From: Mycobacterium rhizamassiliense
GTDB taxonomy: Bacteria; Actinomycetota; Actinomycetes; Mycobacteriales; Mycobacteriaceae
DNA length: 64,000 nucleotides
Direction of reading: 5' to 3'
Assembly (NCBI RefSeq): GCF_900157375.1
Contig: NZ_LT721901.1
Location: 4,111,685 to 4,175,684 of the forward strand
The position numbers were made by a program, and so were the translations under genes. Shown here piece after piece: positions 52,855 to 61,601 of this stretch (its first letter is position 1; the number at the start of each line of letters is the position of its first letter). The notes under the pieces are model-generated. The model was not told where the DNA came from and searched no databases. It saw only the letters and a list, made by a program, of their open reading frames with translations.

Positions 52855-53367
52855 ATGCGCACGTCGAATCAATTCGCCGACGTAACGGCGGGCGTGGTGT
52901 ACGTGCACGCCTCGCCAGCGGCGGTTTGCCCACATGTCGAGTGGGCGCTGTCGTCGACCCTGAAGTCGAAGGCGAACTTGGTGTGGACGCCGCAGCCGGC
53001 CATGCCCGGGCAGCTGCGCGCCGTCACCAACTGGGTCGGGCCGGTGGGCACCGGGGCGCAGTTGGCCAACGCCCTGCGCTCCTGGTCGGTGCTGCGGTTC
53101 GAGGTCACCGAGGACCCCAGCCCGGGAGTCGACGGCCAGCGGTTCAGCCACACCCCGCAGCTGGGGCTGTGGAGCGGGTCGATGAGCGCGAACGGCGACA
53201 TCATGGTCGGGGAGATGCGCCTGCGCTCGATGATGGCCCAGGGCGCCGACACGCTGGCGGCCGAGCTGGACTCGGTGCTCGGGACGGCGTGGGACGACGC
53301 GCTCGAGGTCTACCGTGACGGCGGCGAGGCAGGCGAAGTGACCTGGCTGAGCCGCGGCGTCGGCTAA
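52855..53367 (+). CDS. DUF3145 family protein (Rv2256c-like)
   Basis: 170 residues from ATG 52855, AAGGAG five bases ahead. Opens with SNQFADVTAGVVYVHASPAA and continues VCPHVEWALSSTL, the DUF3145 hallmark. Conserved in actinobacteria, function unknown; the fold is probably alpha/beta. It marks the end of the conserved Rv2256c-Rv2260 segment before the insertion. Confidence 0.88.
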   Translation: MRTSNQFADVTAGVVYVHASPAAVCPHVEWALSSTLKSKANLVWTPQPAMPGQLRAVTNWVGPVGTGAQLANALRSWSVLRFEVTEDPSPGVDGQRFSHTPQLGLWSGSMSANGDIMVGEMRLRSMMAQGADTLAAELDSVLGTAWDDALEVYRDGGEAGEVTWLSRGVG

Positions 53368-53410
53368 GCGACTGGCGGTTTCGCCGGGCGGCGGCATGGA
53401 CTGATTTTGG

Positions 53411-53512
53411 TCATAGGTGCCTATCTCGCCCATATACGACGGCCATGATGAGGCCCAACAGCGCGAGCATGAGAAACATCATCCCCACTGGGTCGATGAG
53501 GTCATACATCAT
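53411..53512 (-). CDS. 33-residue single-pass membrane microprotein coupled to the GreA-like genes
   Basis: ATG at 53512 overlaps the stop of the upstream GreA-like gene (ATGA), and the frame ends at TGA 53411-53413. The peptide begins MMYDLIDPVGMM and contains one hydrophobic helix (MFLMLALLGLIMAVVYG, about 12-28) followed by RDRHL, so a membrane anchor with a basic cytosolic end. Overlap with the preceding gene and a full-length helix speak for a real gene, though at this size chance cannot be excluded. Function unknown. Confidence 0.55.
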   Translation of the reverse strand: MMYDLIDPVGMMFLMLALLGLIMAVVYGRDRHL

Positions 53513-53994
53513 GCGATCGCCTCGCTACGTCCCCGCGCTTTCGCGTGCATGCCATAGGGCACGGCGTCGAGCAGCGTGACCGTGAGTGCGGCGCCACCGG
53601 GCAGCAGGTAGGTCCGTCGTTCGCCGGGGCGCGCGCCCGCGACCGCGGCGCCCAACGGCGATTGGATGGAGTAGACCTCCATGTCGCCGTATTCGGCGCC
53701 GCGCACACCGAGTAGGAAGGTTTCGATGTCCCCGGTGTCGTCGTAGCGGATGGTCAAAACCATGCCGGGTTCGGCGATCCCGTCGTCGGGTGGGTCCTTA
53801 CCCACGGCGGCATCGACCAACACATCATGAATCTGTTGGATCCGTGCCTGCCACCATTGTCGGAGAGCGTCGCTGTTTTCGTCGGCATCACCGCCGGCAG
53901 CTGCAGCGGTACACAACTCACGAAGCGTGGCCAATTCCCCGTGTAGCCGCTCGTAGGCCTGCGGCGAGATCCACACGCGTTGCGCGCTGGTCAT
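53509..53994 (-). CDS. GreA/GreB C-terminal-domain protein (Rv3788-like), second copy
   Basis: 161 residues from ATG 53994 (AAAGGAAGAGCC immediately ahead; an ATG at 54009 overlaps the previous stop). N-terminal helical part (SAQRVWISPQAYERLHGELATL) and the FKBP-like Gre C domain (EPGMVLTIRYDDTGDIETFLLG, YSIQSPLGAAVAGARPGE, VTLLDAVPYGM). In true GreA the N-terminal coiled coil carries an acidic tip that reaches the RNA polymerase active site; here that arm is shorter. Rv3788-type proteins bind RNA polymerase but inhibit rather than stimulate, by family knowledge. Tandem with the next gene. Confidence 0.82.
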   Translation of the reverse strand: MTSAQRVWISPQAYERLHGELATLRELCTAAAAGGDADENSDALRQWWQARIQQIHDVLVDAAVGKDPPDDGIAEPGMVLTIRYDDTGDIETFLLGVRGAEYGDMEVYSIQSPLGAAVAGARPGERRTYLLPGGAALTVTLLDAVPYGMHAKARGRSEAIA

Positions 53995-54005
53995 GGCTCT
54001 TCCTT

Positions 54006-54527
54006 TCATGACGCGGCCGCGGTCACGGTTGCGTCGCGGTGGATCGACTGCGGTCGAGGGTTTTTCGCGACGTGCATTTCGTAGGGCACGGCCTCGAGGA
54101 GTGTCACCAGCTGTCCGCTCTTGTTGGGGATGCAGTAGATGCGCTGCTCGCCGGTACGTGCGCCGGCAATCGCGTGGCCCAGCGGCGACAGCGTCGAGTA
54201 GACCGTGACGTCGGCGCCTTCGCCGAAACGCCTTCCGAGCAGGAAGGTTTCGGTCTCGCCGGTGGCGTCGTAGCGGATGGTAAGAACCATGCCCGGTTCG
54301 GCGATGCCGGCACCGACGGCGTCCTCACTGACGACCGCGTTGGTCAGCAGATCCTGAATCTCGCGGACGCGTGCCTGTCGAGCTGAGTAGCCCGCGGTGA
54401 GATTCGCGTCGTAATCCATGAAGTCGTCGGGAACTTCGATACTGCGCCGCGAGCGCAGCGTGGCAAGCTCGGTGTGCAGTCGTGTGTAGTCGTGTTGTGT
54501 CATCCAGATGCGTTGTGCACTGGTCAT
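54006..54527 (-). CDS. GreA/GreB C-terminal-domain protein (Rv3788-like), first copy
   Basis: 173 residues, paralogue of the previous entry: SAQRIWMTQHDYTRLHTELATL, EPGMVLTIRYDATGETETFLLG, YSTLSPLGHAIAGARTGE and VTLLEAVPYEM align one to one. The middle of the N-terminal arm differs (VPDDFMDYDANLTAGY here against GGDADENSDALRQWW in the other copy). Both arms have acidic residues in their middle. The gap to the second copy is 11 bases. Two divergent paralogues in one operon suggest distinct roles at RNA polymerase. Confidence 0.82.
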   Translation of the reverse strand: MTSAQRIWMTQHDYTRLHTELATLRSRRSIEVPDDFMDYDANLTAGYSARQARVREIQDLLTNAVVSEDAVGAGIAEPGMVLTIRYDATGETETFLLGRRFGEGADVTVYSTLSPLGHAIAGARTGEQRIYCIPNKSGQLVTLLEAVPYEMHVAKNPRPQSIHRDATVTAAAS

Positions 54528-54657
54528 TTTGATGCCTTTCGTTTCGATAGGGGTGTCGTCAGGGGCGGGCCAAAGCAGGCAGCCGCCACTGACGACGAGC
54601 AGGGCCCTTGGTGGGCCAAATTCCGGTGCGAGCTGGATCCGCGGGTATCGGGGAGCG

Positions 54658-55923
54658 CTAGTGGCCGCTCCTGCGTAGCGGATCGAACTCGCGCAGGGCT
54701 TGGGGTTGCTTGCCGGTCGTAATCTGTTCGGCCAGCAGCCGCCCGGTGATTGGGCCGTGTGCCAATCCCCACATGCTGTGTCCGCCTGCGACGTAGACGC
54801 CAGGTGATACCTCGCCGATCAGGGCGCGGCCATCGGGGGTGACCGGGTAGGCGCCAACCCACACGTCGCCGCGCTCGGCCCAGCGCGCCCCGTCCAACAA
54901 GGGACTGGCCGAGGCGACGATGGCCTCCACCCGCTCTGGTATGACCCGCTCGTGGGGGTGTCGGAATTCCATGGTGCCCGAAACACGGATTGCGCCCTTG
55001 TAGGGCGTGCACGCCACCCGCGCGTCGGGCAGGTAGATGGGGGTGGGTATCGGGCGGTCCACGGGCACGGTAAACGAGTAGCCGTGACCGGCCTGCACCG
55101 GAACGCGCAGCCAGCGGTCCGTCAGCTGCGACAACCGCGCGCCGGTGGCGATCACCGCGGCGTCCGCGGTCAGCGCTTTTCCGTTGCGCGGGTACACGGT
55201 AACCCCGCTGCCCGAGGTGAGTACGTCGCGGATTTCCAGCCTGCGGATCGTCGCCCCGCGGACCACGACTGAGCGCCCCAGGGCCTCCACGAAGCGTCGC
55301 GGGTCGACGAAGCGCTGCGCGTTGATGTTCAGCCCCGCGGTGACCGCCTGCGACGCCAGGGGTACTTGTTCGCGTAACGCCTCGCCCGACAATGCGGTGA
55401 CATATATTGTCTGCCTGGCCTTTTCGAGTTCGTGTAGCTGCGTCATCGTTCGTTCCGCCTCCTGGGCGGTGCGAAACACCGCGGTGACCGGTGCGTCGGT
55501 CATTGGTGCATCGACCCCGTTGGCGGTGAGCACGTCGAAGGCTTCGAGGCATTCCTCGTTCAGGCCTACATTGGCCCGCATCGCCCGCTTCCACGACGAT
55601 CGTCGGCAGTTGGCGGCGAACTGGATCAGGAAGGCCCTGAGTCCCGCGTCTGCGATCAACGGGATGTGCAAGGGGGCGGCCGAATCCCACCCCGCGCGAA
55701 GCGCGTTGCGCAGCACCGCCGGGGAGTTCAGCGGGAGGGTCAACCCCGGGGCGATCCACCCTCCGTTGCCCCAGGAGGCGCCTGCGGCCACGCCGGCGCG
55801 GTCCACCACCGTCACGTCGACTCCGCGTTCCTGTAGGAACCACGCCGTCGACAATCCGACGATGCCGGCACCGACCACGATCGCCGACCGCGGTCCGCCG
55901 TCAATCTTCTCGATGCCGACCAT
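54658..55923 (-). CDS. D-amino-acid dehydrogenase-like FAD oxidoreductase (DadA type)
   Basis: 421 residues from ATG 55923, with GGAGG seven bases ahead. DAO-fold flavoprotein: AIVVGAGIVGLSTAWFLQERG at the N-terminus, GASWGNGGWIAPG (DadA-type loop), and the C-terminal FAD element GVYVAGGHSMWGLAHGP. It oxidises D-amino acids such as D-alanine to 2-oxoacids, passing electrons to quinone. A PucR-type regulator, often tied to nitrogen-compound use, lies two genes upstream, which supports an amino-acid or amine role. Exact substrate unknown. Confidence 0.88.
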   Translation of the reverse strand: MVGIEKIDGGPRSAIVVGAGIVGLSTAWFLQERGVDVTVVDRAGVAAGASWGNGGWIAPGLTLPLNSPAVLRNALRAGWDSAAPLHIPLIADAGLRAFLIQFAANCRRSSWKRAMRANVGLNEECLEAFDVLTANGVDAPMTDAPVTAVFRTAQEAERTMTQLHELEKARQTIYVTALSGEALREQVPLASQAVTAGLNINAQRFVDPRRFVEALGRSVVVRGATIRRLEIRDVLTSGSGVTVYPRNGKALTADAAVIATGARLSQLTDRWLRVPVQAGHGYSFTVPVDRPIPTPIYLPDARVACTPYKGAIRVSGTMEFRHPHERVIPERVEAIVASASPLLDGARWAERGDVWVGAYPVTPDGRALIGEVSPGVYVAGGHSMWGLAHGPITGRLLAEQITTGKQPQALREFDPLRRSGH

Positions 55924-56190
55924 CACATACCTCCGTAGCTGAGCTCTGGTTGTCAATTCCCATGGTGGCGTGGGGGACTGCCCGACCGCTTGCCCCAACC
56001 GGACAACGGCGCAGTGGACTCTTGTCGGTTCCCCACAACGCTGCTGCGTCGTGATCGTGAGAGAGATTGCGATACCGCGACCGGCGCAGGGCATCGCACG
56101 TGAGCGCCCGAAGGTGCTTGAGGCAGCAACGTCACACTCGCCCCGGACGCCGCGGCAAAGTGAAATTGCTACGGCGAGAACGGCAGTGGG

Positions 56191-56838
56191 CTAGGGCCGG
56201 TTGGTTCGCCCGTCGCAGTTGCCGGTGAGATTGTCGAAATCATCTTGCCATCGTGCGTGGCGGGTCCGGTTAAGGGCAGCACGGGTGCCGGCGACCAATA
56301 CGCCTGCCGCGGCCGTCAGGCCCAACCAGGTCAGTGATGCGAACGCCACTGCCTCGTCGTAGGCGGTTCTGGGCGGCGGACCGACATGGGAGCCGTCTCT
56401 GTCTACCCAAATGTCAATCGCATCACCAGTTTTGACTCCAGGAGGCGCCGAGACTGGACCGGTATGCTCGTTGCCGGCAGCAGACCATTCGCCGATTACG
56501 GTGACCATCGGGCCTAACGATTCGCGGTGGACGACCTTGTGGTCGGTGATTGTCGCAGGTACCACGTGACTGTTCTGGGCCTGCTCGGCGTAGAGGTGGC
56601 TGCGGGAGTCGTACACCGAAGTGCCCACGGCGGCCGCAATCGGCACCGCAGCGAGCGCGATCGCCATTGCCAGCACCACAACCAGTGCCTCGACCCGATC
56701 GCTCCAGCGCACAAGCGGGTTGAGGCTAAACAGCCGCGTAAATCGCCACCGCGGCAAGCGCACGGTGAAGGCATCCCAAATACCATCGTCGTCCGGGGGG
56801 TCCGGAAGACGGTGAGAAGCGGGATGCGGGGTAGTCAT
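56191..56838 (-). CDS. Rv1733c-family membrane protein
   Basis: 215 residues with two membrane helices (ALVVVLAMAIALAAVPIAAAVG and the region about 165-190) flanking an exported domain. Signature segments match Rv1733c: FSLNPLVRWSDRVEALVVVL, SVYDSRSHLYAEQAQ, PPGVKTGDAIDIWVD and a C-terminal RHARWQDDFDNL. Rv1733c is a hypoxia (DosR) regulon antigen in M. tuberculosis. I see no convincing DosR dyad in the 130 bases upstream of this copy. Confidence 0.88.
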   Translation of the reverse strand: MTTPHPASHRLPDPPDDDGIWDAFTVRLPRWRFTRLFSLNPLVRWSDRVEALVVVLAMAIALAAVPIAAAVGTSVYDSRSHLYAEQAQNSHVVPATITDHKVVHRESLGPMVTVIGEWSAAGNEHTGPVSAPPGVKTGDAIDIWVDRDGSHVGPPPRTAYDEAVAFASLTWLGLTAAAGVLVAGTRAALNRTRHARWQDDFDNLTGNCDGRTNRP

Positions 56839-56967
56839 CGGGCCATTCCTATCGACGGGTCGCTATGGCTCAATTTTCCCGCGGGTGAGCCGGGCACGTC
56901 TTGCGGAAATTCGACAACGGCGTTGCAGTGCCTTGTTGACTTACGACAGCGTCGACGGTTAGTACAG

Positions 56968-58491
56968 CTAATCGTCGTCTGTGGCCGCGAGCTCAATCAT
57001 CATGGCCAGGCGCTTTCTGGCGTCGTCCAACGGCAGGTTGGTGATTTCGGTCATCTTGCGCAGCCGGTTGCGCACCGTGTTTTCGTGTACTCCCAAACAC
57101 CGACCGGCCTCGGCCGGGTCGCCCTGGGCCTCCAGCCACGCTCCCAATGTCGCCACGTAATCGGTCTCGTTGGCGCGGTCGTGGCGGCGTAGCTCGGCCA
57201 CGGGTCCACGATTTGGGGACCGGCCTGACCGTGACGCGGTGCGCAACCGTTGCAGCAGGATTTCATCCCACGACTCGTCGTAGGCGGGAGGTGTCTGCCG
57301 AGACGTCATCTCATGAAGGGCGAGGCACTCGTCGGCCTCGTGCCGGGCGGCGGCGAGGTCCGCCACCTCTGCCACCCCGCTGATGCCGGCCAACACCGTG
57401 ACCTCTTCGGGCATGGCTGCCTGCAAACCGGTGATCCAGCGTCGTGCCGTCGCTGCCTGGTCGCCAGGAAGCACGGTGTAGACGGTGTTGCCCGCCAAAG
57501 CGCTGCGGCCCGGACGTGACCACCCGAACCCGGTGGTGGCACGCTCGAAGGCCATCAGAAGAGGGGCGTCGCGTTCGGCACCGGCAAACGCTTGGAGTGC
57601 GATCACCCTCAACCCGCTGTGCGCCAGGCCGAGTCGGCTGGCCACGGTGGCGGCGTCAGCGGTGCCCTCCAACAACCGGATCAACAGCTCGGACTCAACC
57701 TGGCGCTCCAAGTCCGCGCTGGCTCGTGACCGCAGCAGATGCAGGGCCACCGTATGCGTGCCATCGGCCAAGGCGTCGAGAGCGGCGCCTTCCAACGGCG
57801 CCCGACAGGCCACCCACACCGACCCGATGACCTCTCGCCCCGAACGAACCGCCACCACCATGCGGCCAGTAACGCCATGCTCGGCGTCCTCGGCGACAAA
57901 CAGTGGAGCGTCAGAGACCGCCAAGTGGGCGAATACCCCGCGAGCTTCGAAGAATGTCCGCAGCTGCCGTGGTGTTTGTCGTCCCAGGATTGTCGCCACC
58001 CGCGCCGGGTCAGCGTCCTGCTGCTGCCTCGAATACGCCAGCACGCGCAACAGTCGATCGTGGATGACCACTGCGCTGCCGATCGTATCCGCCAGACTGT
58101 CGGCCAGCGCGAACAAATCCGTTGGACCGCGGCCGGATTCAGTCTCGCGGCCTTCGAGTACCAGCCCGTAGACCACCGCGGCCAGCTCGCTCCACGACAG
58201 CGTCTCGTCGACCACCATCACCGCGCCGGGCACGGCGTCACCGTCGAACGCTATCGGCTCCTCACCTTCGCGCGTCAACACCACGACAGCACTCGCCGAG
58301 ACTGCCCATTGCACCGCTTCTTTGAGCGAGCCAGCACCAATTGCCAGCAACACATCGCCCACCGCGGGGCGACCTCCGGCAGCCTCGTGGATCGCCACGC
58401 TGCGCAGTTCGGTCGACCTAGGCACAGAGGACCAACGCAGTCGGACCCCATAGCTACCCAGCACATTCACCATGCGGTCCAAATTGATCAC
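56968..58491 (-). CDS. PucR-family transcriptional regulator
   Basis: 507 residues from GTG 58491 (ATG 58473 also in frame), GGGAG upstream. N-terminal PucR sensor domain (GDVLLAIGAGSLKEAVQWA and beyond), a GGDEF-like CdaR central region (RVIALQAFAG), and the C-terminal PucR helix-turn-helix (LGAWLEAQGDPAEAGRCLGV, HENTVRNRLRKM). Such regulators respond to purine, amine or amino-acid catabolism. It is divergent from the cytochrome b-sulfite oxidase gene; a perfect 19-bp palindrome lies between. Confidence 0.9.
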   Translation of the reverse strand: MINLDRMVNVLGSYGVRLRWSSVPRSTELRSVAIHEAAGGRPAVGDVLLAIGAGSLKEAVQWAVSASAVVVLTREGEEPIAFDGDAVPGAVMVVDETLSWSELAAVVYGLVLEGRETESGRGPTDLFALADSLADTIGSAVVIHDRLLRVLAYSRQQQDADPARVATILGRQTPRQLRTFFEARGVFAHLAVSDAPLFVAEDAEHGVTGRMVVAVRSGREVIGSVWVACRAPLEGAALDALADGTHTVALHLLRSRASADLERQVESELLIRLLEGTADAATVASRLGLAHSGLRVIALQAFAGAERDAPLLMAFERATTGFGWSRPGRSALAGNTVYTVLPGDQAATARRWITGLQAAMPEEVTVLAGISGVAEVADLAAARHEADECLALHEMTSRQTPPAYDESWDEILLQRLRTASRSGRSPNRGPVAELRRHDRANETDYVATLGAWLEAQGDPAEAGRCLGVHENTVRNRLRKMTEITNLPLDDARKRLAMMIELAATDDD

Positions 58492-58972
58492 GAGCGGCTC
58501 CCAATCCCGAACTGATCGCCAGCGTAATCAGAAATCAAGCGGGTTCCATTCAACCGGGGCGAAATGATACGGCCACTATCGCCGTCGCAGACGACAAGAA
58601 CGTCGGCCGCTGCTCTGGCCCAGACACCGCGCGCAATACGACGGGATCGAATGCGACCGGTGACGGTGGACGCCTGCGGATTCCTTAGCGCACTGTGGCA
58701 CAGTGCGATTCGAGCGATTCACACACCGAAGGTCACGACGACGACGACGAATTACGGGCTCCTTCGTTACGTTGACGATATTGCTCACTCTGCTCGAGTC
58801 TCGCCTGCGTTTCGGCAGGCTAGCCACTACTGGTGGTCGACACGAAGCTGGCTGGTCTTGGCCGCGCCGCCCCGTGGGCCGAGTCACTCGTCGCGGCCCT
58901 TACGGACCAGGTACGTTATGGGCTAGAGTTTAGCCAAGAAGACTTGTAAAAATTGAGCAGATACGAGACGGC
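58492..58972. promoter_or_regulatory. 481-bp divergent regulatory region with a 19-bp palindrome
   Basis: No gene is supported here; short frames on both strands lack starts, ribosome sites and sensible composition. At 58689-58707 lies CGCACTGTG-G-CACAGTGCG, perfect 9-bp arms around one base. It is about 265 bases from the b561 gene start and 180 from the pucR start. It is the best operator candidate for PucR or another regulator. Confidence 0.5.
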
Positions 58973-60838
58973 ATGGCCGACAATGAACTTGACGCCCGGC
59001 AGGCCCAAAGTAGTGGTGCTGACGACTACATCGATTCGTCCAGAGCCGCCGTGACTGCCCCGGCAGATGACGGTGAAGAGGCGAAGCGGACCGAGGGCGT
59101 CCGCAACGGACACCAGGGTGCGGGGTATCGCACTGAGCTGATCGTTGCCGAGAACATCGTCAACCCGGAGACTTGGGCCGGCGGCTTGGAGGACAAACGA
59201 GCTATTGCGCCGCGACTGCGGGTAGGTCGTGACAAGTGGTTCAACCTACTGTGGCTGATTCCTATCGGATTCGCGCTGCTGGTCGCGGCGGTGGCCGTGG
59301 GCAAAGGCCTGCACAACATGCCGGCGGTGCAGGCATTCATCCAGCGTTATCCCGGTACCCACGTGCCTTCCGGGGTCGCCCCAGGCATCCCCGCCTGGGT
59401 GGGCTGGTCGCACTTTTTCAACTTGTTCTTGATGATGTTCATCATCCGCTCCGGGATTCAGATCCTGTGCGACCATCCGCGGCTGTACTTCAGCCGCAAC
59501 GCCACGCCCGGCAAGGACGAGTGGCTCCGCGTGGCACAGCCGGTGCCGGACGACCCGCTGTGGACCGCCAAGGACGATTCGGTTGGGCTGCCCGGTCAGT
59601 TGGGATTGCCGGGGATTCGCCATTCCATCGGGCTGGCGCGGTGGTGGCATCTCGGCGTCGACGTCTTGTGGCTGCTCAACGGCGCGGTCTTCTATGTGCT
59701 GTTGTTCGCTACCGGGCAGTGGCGCCACATCGTGCCGACCAGCTGGGACGTCTTTCCCAACGCCGCCTCGGTGGGGATCCAATACCTGTCGCTGGACTGG
59801 CCGACAGACAGCACCTGGGTGGCCTACAATGGCATGCAGTTGCTGGCGTACTTCATCACCGTCTTCATTGCGGCACCGCTCGCAGTCATCACCGGGCTGG
59901 GGATGTCGCCTGCGCTGTCGATGCGCCTCACTGCGATCAGTAAACGGTTGAGCATCCAGGCAGCACGCTCGCTGCATTTCCTGGTACTGGTGTATTTCCT
60001 GTTCTTCATCGTCGTCCACGTCACGCTGGTCTTCGCTACCGAGGCGTTGCGCAACCTCAACCACATGTTCGCCGCCCGCGACGACAACAGCTGGGTCGGA
60101 TTCTGGATCTTCGCCGCTGCCATGGTGGTAGTCGCTGTCGGCTGGGTGGCCGCCACCCCGCTCACCTATCGCCACCCGCGGATGGTGCAACGGGTCGGCT
60201 ACGCGCTCATCGGACCGCTGCAGCGGCTGTTCGAGTACACCAACCCGAAGCCGGGCGCGTTCACCGAAGACGACATCTCGCCGTACTTCTGGCACAACGG
60301 CACCTACCCGGAAACCGTTGAATACAAGGAGTTGGAGCGGAACAACTTCGTGGATTGGCGGCTGCGAATCTACGGTCTCGTCGAGAACCCGACGGAGTTC
60401 ACGCTGGGCGAGTTGCATGACTTGCCGTACCACGAGCAGATCACCCAACACTTCTGCATCCAGGGCTGGTCGGGTGTCGCCAAGTGGGGCGGTGTGTCGA
60501 TGCAGACGATCATGGACATCGTCAAACCGCTGCCCGAGGCGAAATGGGTGGTGTTCTACTCACTGGGCCCCGGCGCCGACGGCGGAATCTACTATGTCGC
60601 GCACCCGATCGAGCAGATGAGCAACCACCTGACCATGCTGGCCTACGACATGAACGGCGAACCGGTGAGCTACGGCCACGGAGCGCCGCTGCGGCTGCGC
60701 AACGAATTGCAGCACGGCTTCCGGCATGTGAAGTGGCTCAAGGGCATTGAGTTCGTCGCGCACTACTCCGAGTTGGGTAGCGGTTACGGCGGTTACAACG
60801 AAGACCACGAATTCTTCGGGCGACACCAAACCATCTAG
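58973..60838 (+). CDS. Cytochrome b561-sulfite oxidase-type molybdopterin fusion protein
   Basis: 621 residues. After a hydrophilic 80-residue N-terminus come about six membrane helices with a b561-like set of histidines (WSHFFNLF, ARWWHLGVDVLW, LHFLVLVYFL, IVVHVTLVF), then at about residues 430-615 a sulfite-oxidase-fold domain. The molybdenum-ligating cysteine is C495 in TQHFCIQGWSGVAKWGG. The domain lies on one side of the membrane; no Tat or Sec signal precedes it, so the face depends on helix number. In other systems the heme and molybdenum subunits are separate polypeptides; a YedY/MsrP-like protein-repair or sulfite role is possible. Confidence 0.85.
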   Translation: MADNELDARQAQSSGADDYIDSSRAAVTAPADDGEEAKRTEGVRNGHQGAGYRTELIVAENIVNPETWAGGLEDKRAIAPRLRVGRDKWFNLLWLIPIGFALLVAAVAVGKGLHNMPAVQAFIQRYPGTHVPSGVAPGIPAWVGWSHFFNLFLMMFIIRSGIQILCDHPRLYFSRNATPGKDEWLRVAQPVPDDPLWTAKDDSVGLPGQLGLPGIRHSIGLARWWHLGVDVLWLLNGAVFYVLLFATGQWRHIVPTSWDVFPNAASVGIQYLSLDWPTDSTWVAYNGMQLLAYFITVFIAAPLAVITGLGMSPALSMRLTAISKRLSIQAARSLHFLVLVYFLFFIVVHVTLVFATEALRNLNHMFAARDDNSWVGFWIFAAAMVVVAVGWVAATPLTYRHPRMVQRVGYALIGPLQRLFEYTNPKPGAFTEDDISPYFWHNGTYPETVEYKELERNNFVDWRLRIYGLVENPTEFTLGELHDLPYHEQITQHFCIQGWSGVAKWGGVSMQTIMDIVKPLPEAKWVVFYSLGPGADGGIYYVAHPIEQMSNHLTMLAYDMNGEPVSYGHGAPLRLRNELQHGFRHVKWLKGIEFVAHYSELGSGYGGYNEDHEFFGRHQTI

Positions 60839-61015
60839 TGGTCGTGTCGGGCAGATCGTCGAAGGGTCGGGCGCGTTCATACACATGCGACGTAACGATG
60901 TCATCCGATGGATTTGGCAGCGCAACACGCCAGCAAGAGGGCGCCGTGGGGTGGCCGGCGGCATCACATCAGCGCGGGGGAACGCCAACCCGGATCCGCG
61001 GCCAGGGCCCGACGA

Positions 61016-61522
61016 TCACACCGTCGGCGGGTGCACCGGCGCGGCCGTCACCGGCATGTCGACGTTGCCCTGACACGCGCCGCTGGTGATATCGGTGTGG
61101 AAGACGCCAGTGAGGACGCCGTTCGCCCCCGGCGTGTAGGCGGTCACCGACTTTGCGGGGTCGTATTCGGTTGTCCCGTCGGGCAATAGACAGTCCCATT
61201 TCCAGGCCATCTGGCGCACCCACTGGGAACCGTTCCAGGTGAACTCGATGGTCTGCGGCATGGAGTCGTTTTTGGGCGGCGGGGGATTGTCCACCGTGGC
61301 GATGCAGCTGCCCGCCGAGCATTTCGAGCTGATGGAGACGGTGGAGTGATGGGCGTATTCCGGCTGGCTGGCGGCCGTGCTGGTGCCGACCTTCGCGTTG
61401 GCCGACAGCGTCAGCATGTACTGCCCGTTCCACAGCGGATCGGCGGCAACCGCCCCGGGCGCAGGCCATACCAAGCCACCCACCGCCGCGACGACGATCG
61501 CAGCCCTGCGGCGTCTCGACAT
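61016..61522 (-). CDS. Secreted protein of unknown function (Rv2253-like)
   Basis: 168 residues from ATG 61522, with GGAGGAAAAG directly ahead. Signal peptide MSRRRRAAIVVAAVGGLVW with cleavage after AVA. Mature protein is beta-rich with paired cysteines (SISSKCSAGSCIATVD) and a later C pair. Matches Rv2253 in size and position next to dagK. Function unknown. Confidence 0.85.
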   Translation of the reverse strand: MSRRRRAAIVVAAVGGLVWPAPGAVAADPLWNGQYMLTLSANAKVGTSTAASQPEYAHHSTVSISSKCSAGSCIATVDNPPPPKNDSMPQTIEFTWNGSQWVRQMAWKWDCLLPDGTTEYDPAKSVTAYTPGANGVLTGVFHTDITSGACQGNVDMPVTAAPVHPPTV

Positions 61523-61601
61523 CTTTTCCTCCTCGAGGAGCGGCCGTGCTGCGATGACGCAGTCCTGCACACATGTCGAATTTCGCGAATGCGGTGTTAC
61601 A

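Noticed and set aside
54006..54009. ATGA overlap as the start of the second GreA-like gene
   Set aside because: ATG 53994 has a much better ribosome site (AAAGGAAGAG) placed between the two candidates, so the overlap is probably coincidental.
56839..56967. DosR box upstream of the Rv1733c-like gene
   Set aside because: I looked for a GGGACT/AGTCCC dyad and saw none; the gene's hypoxia control, if any, is not visible here.
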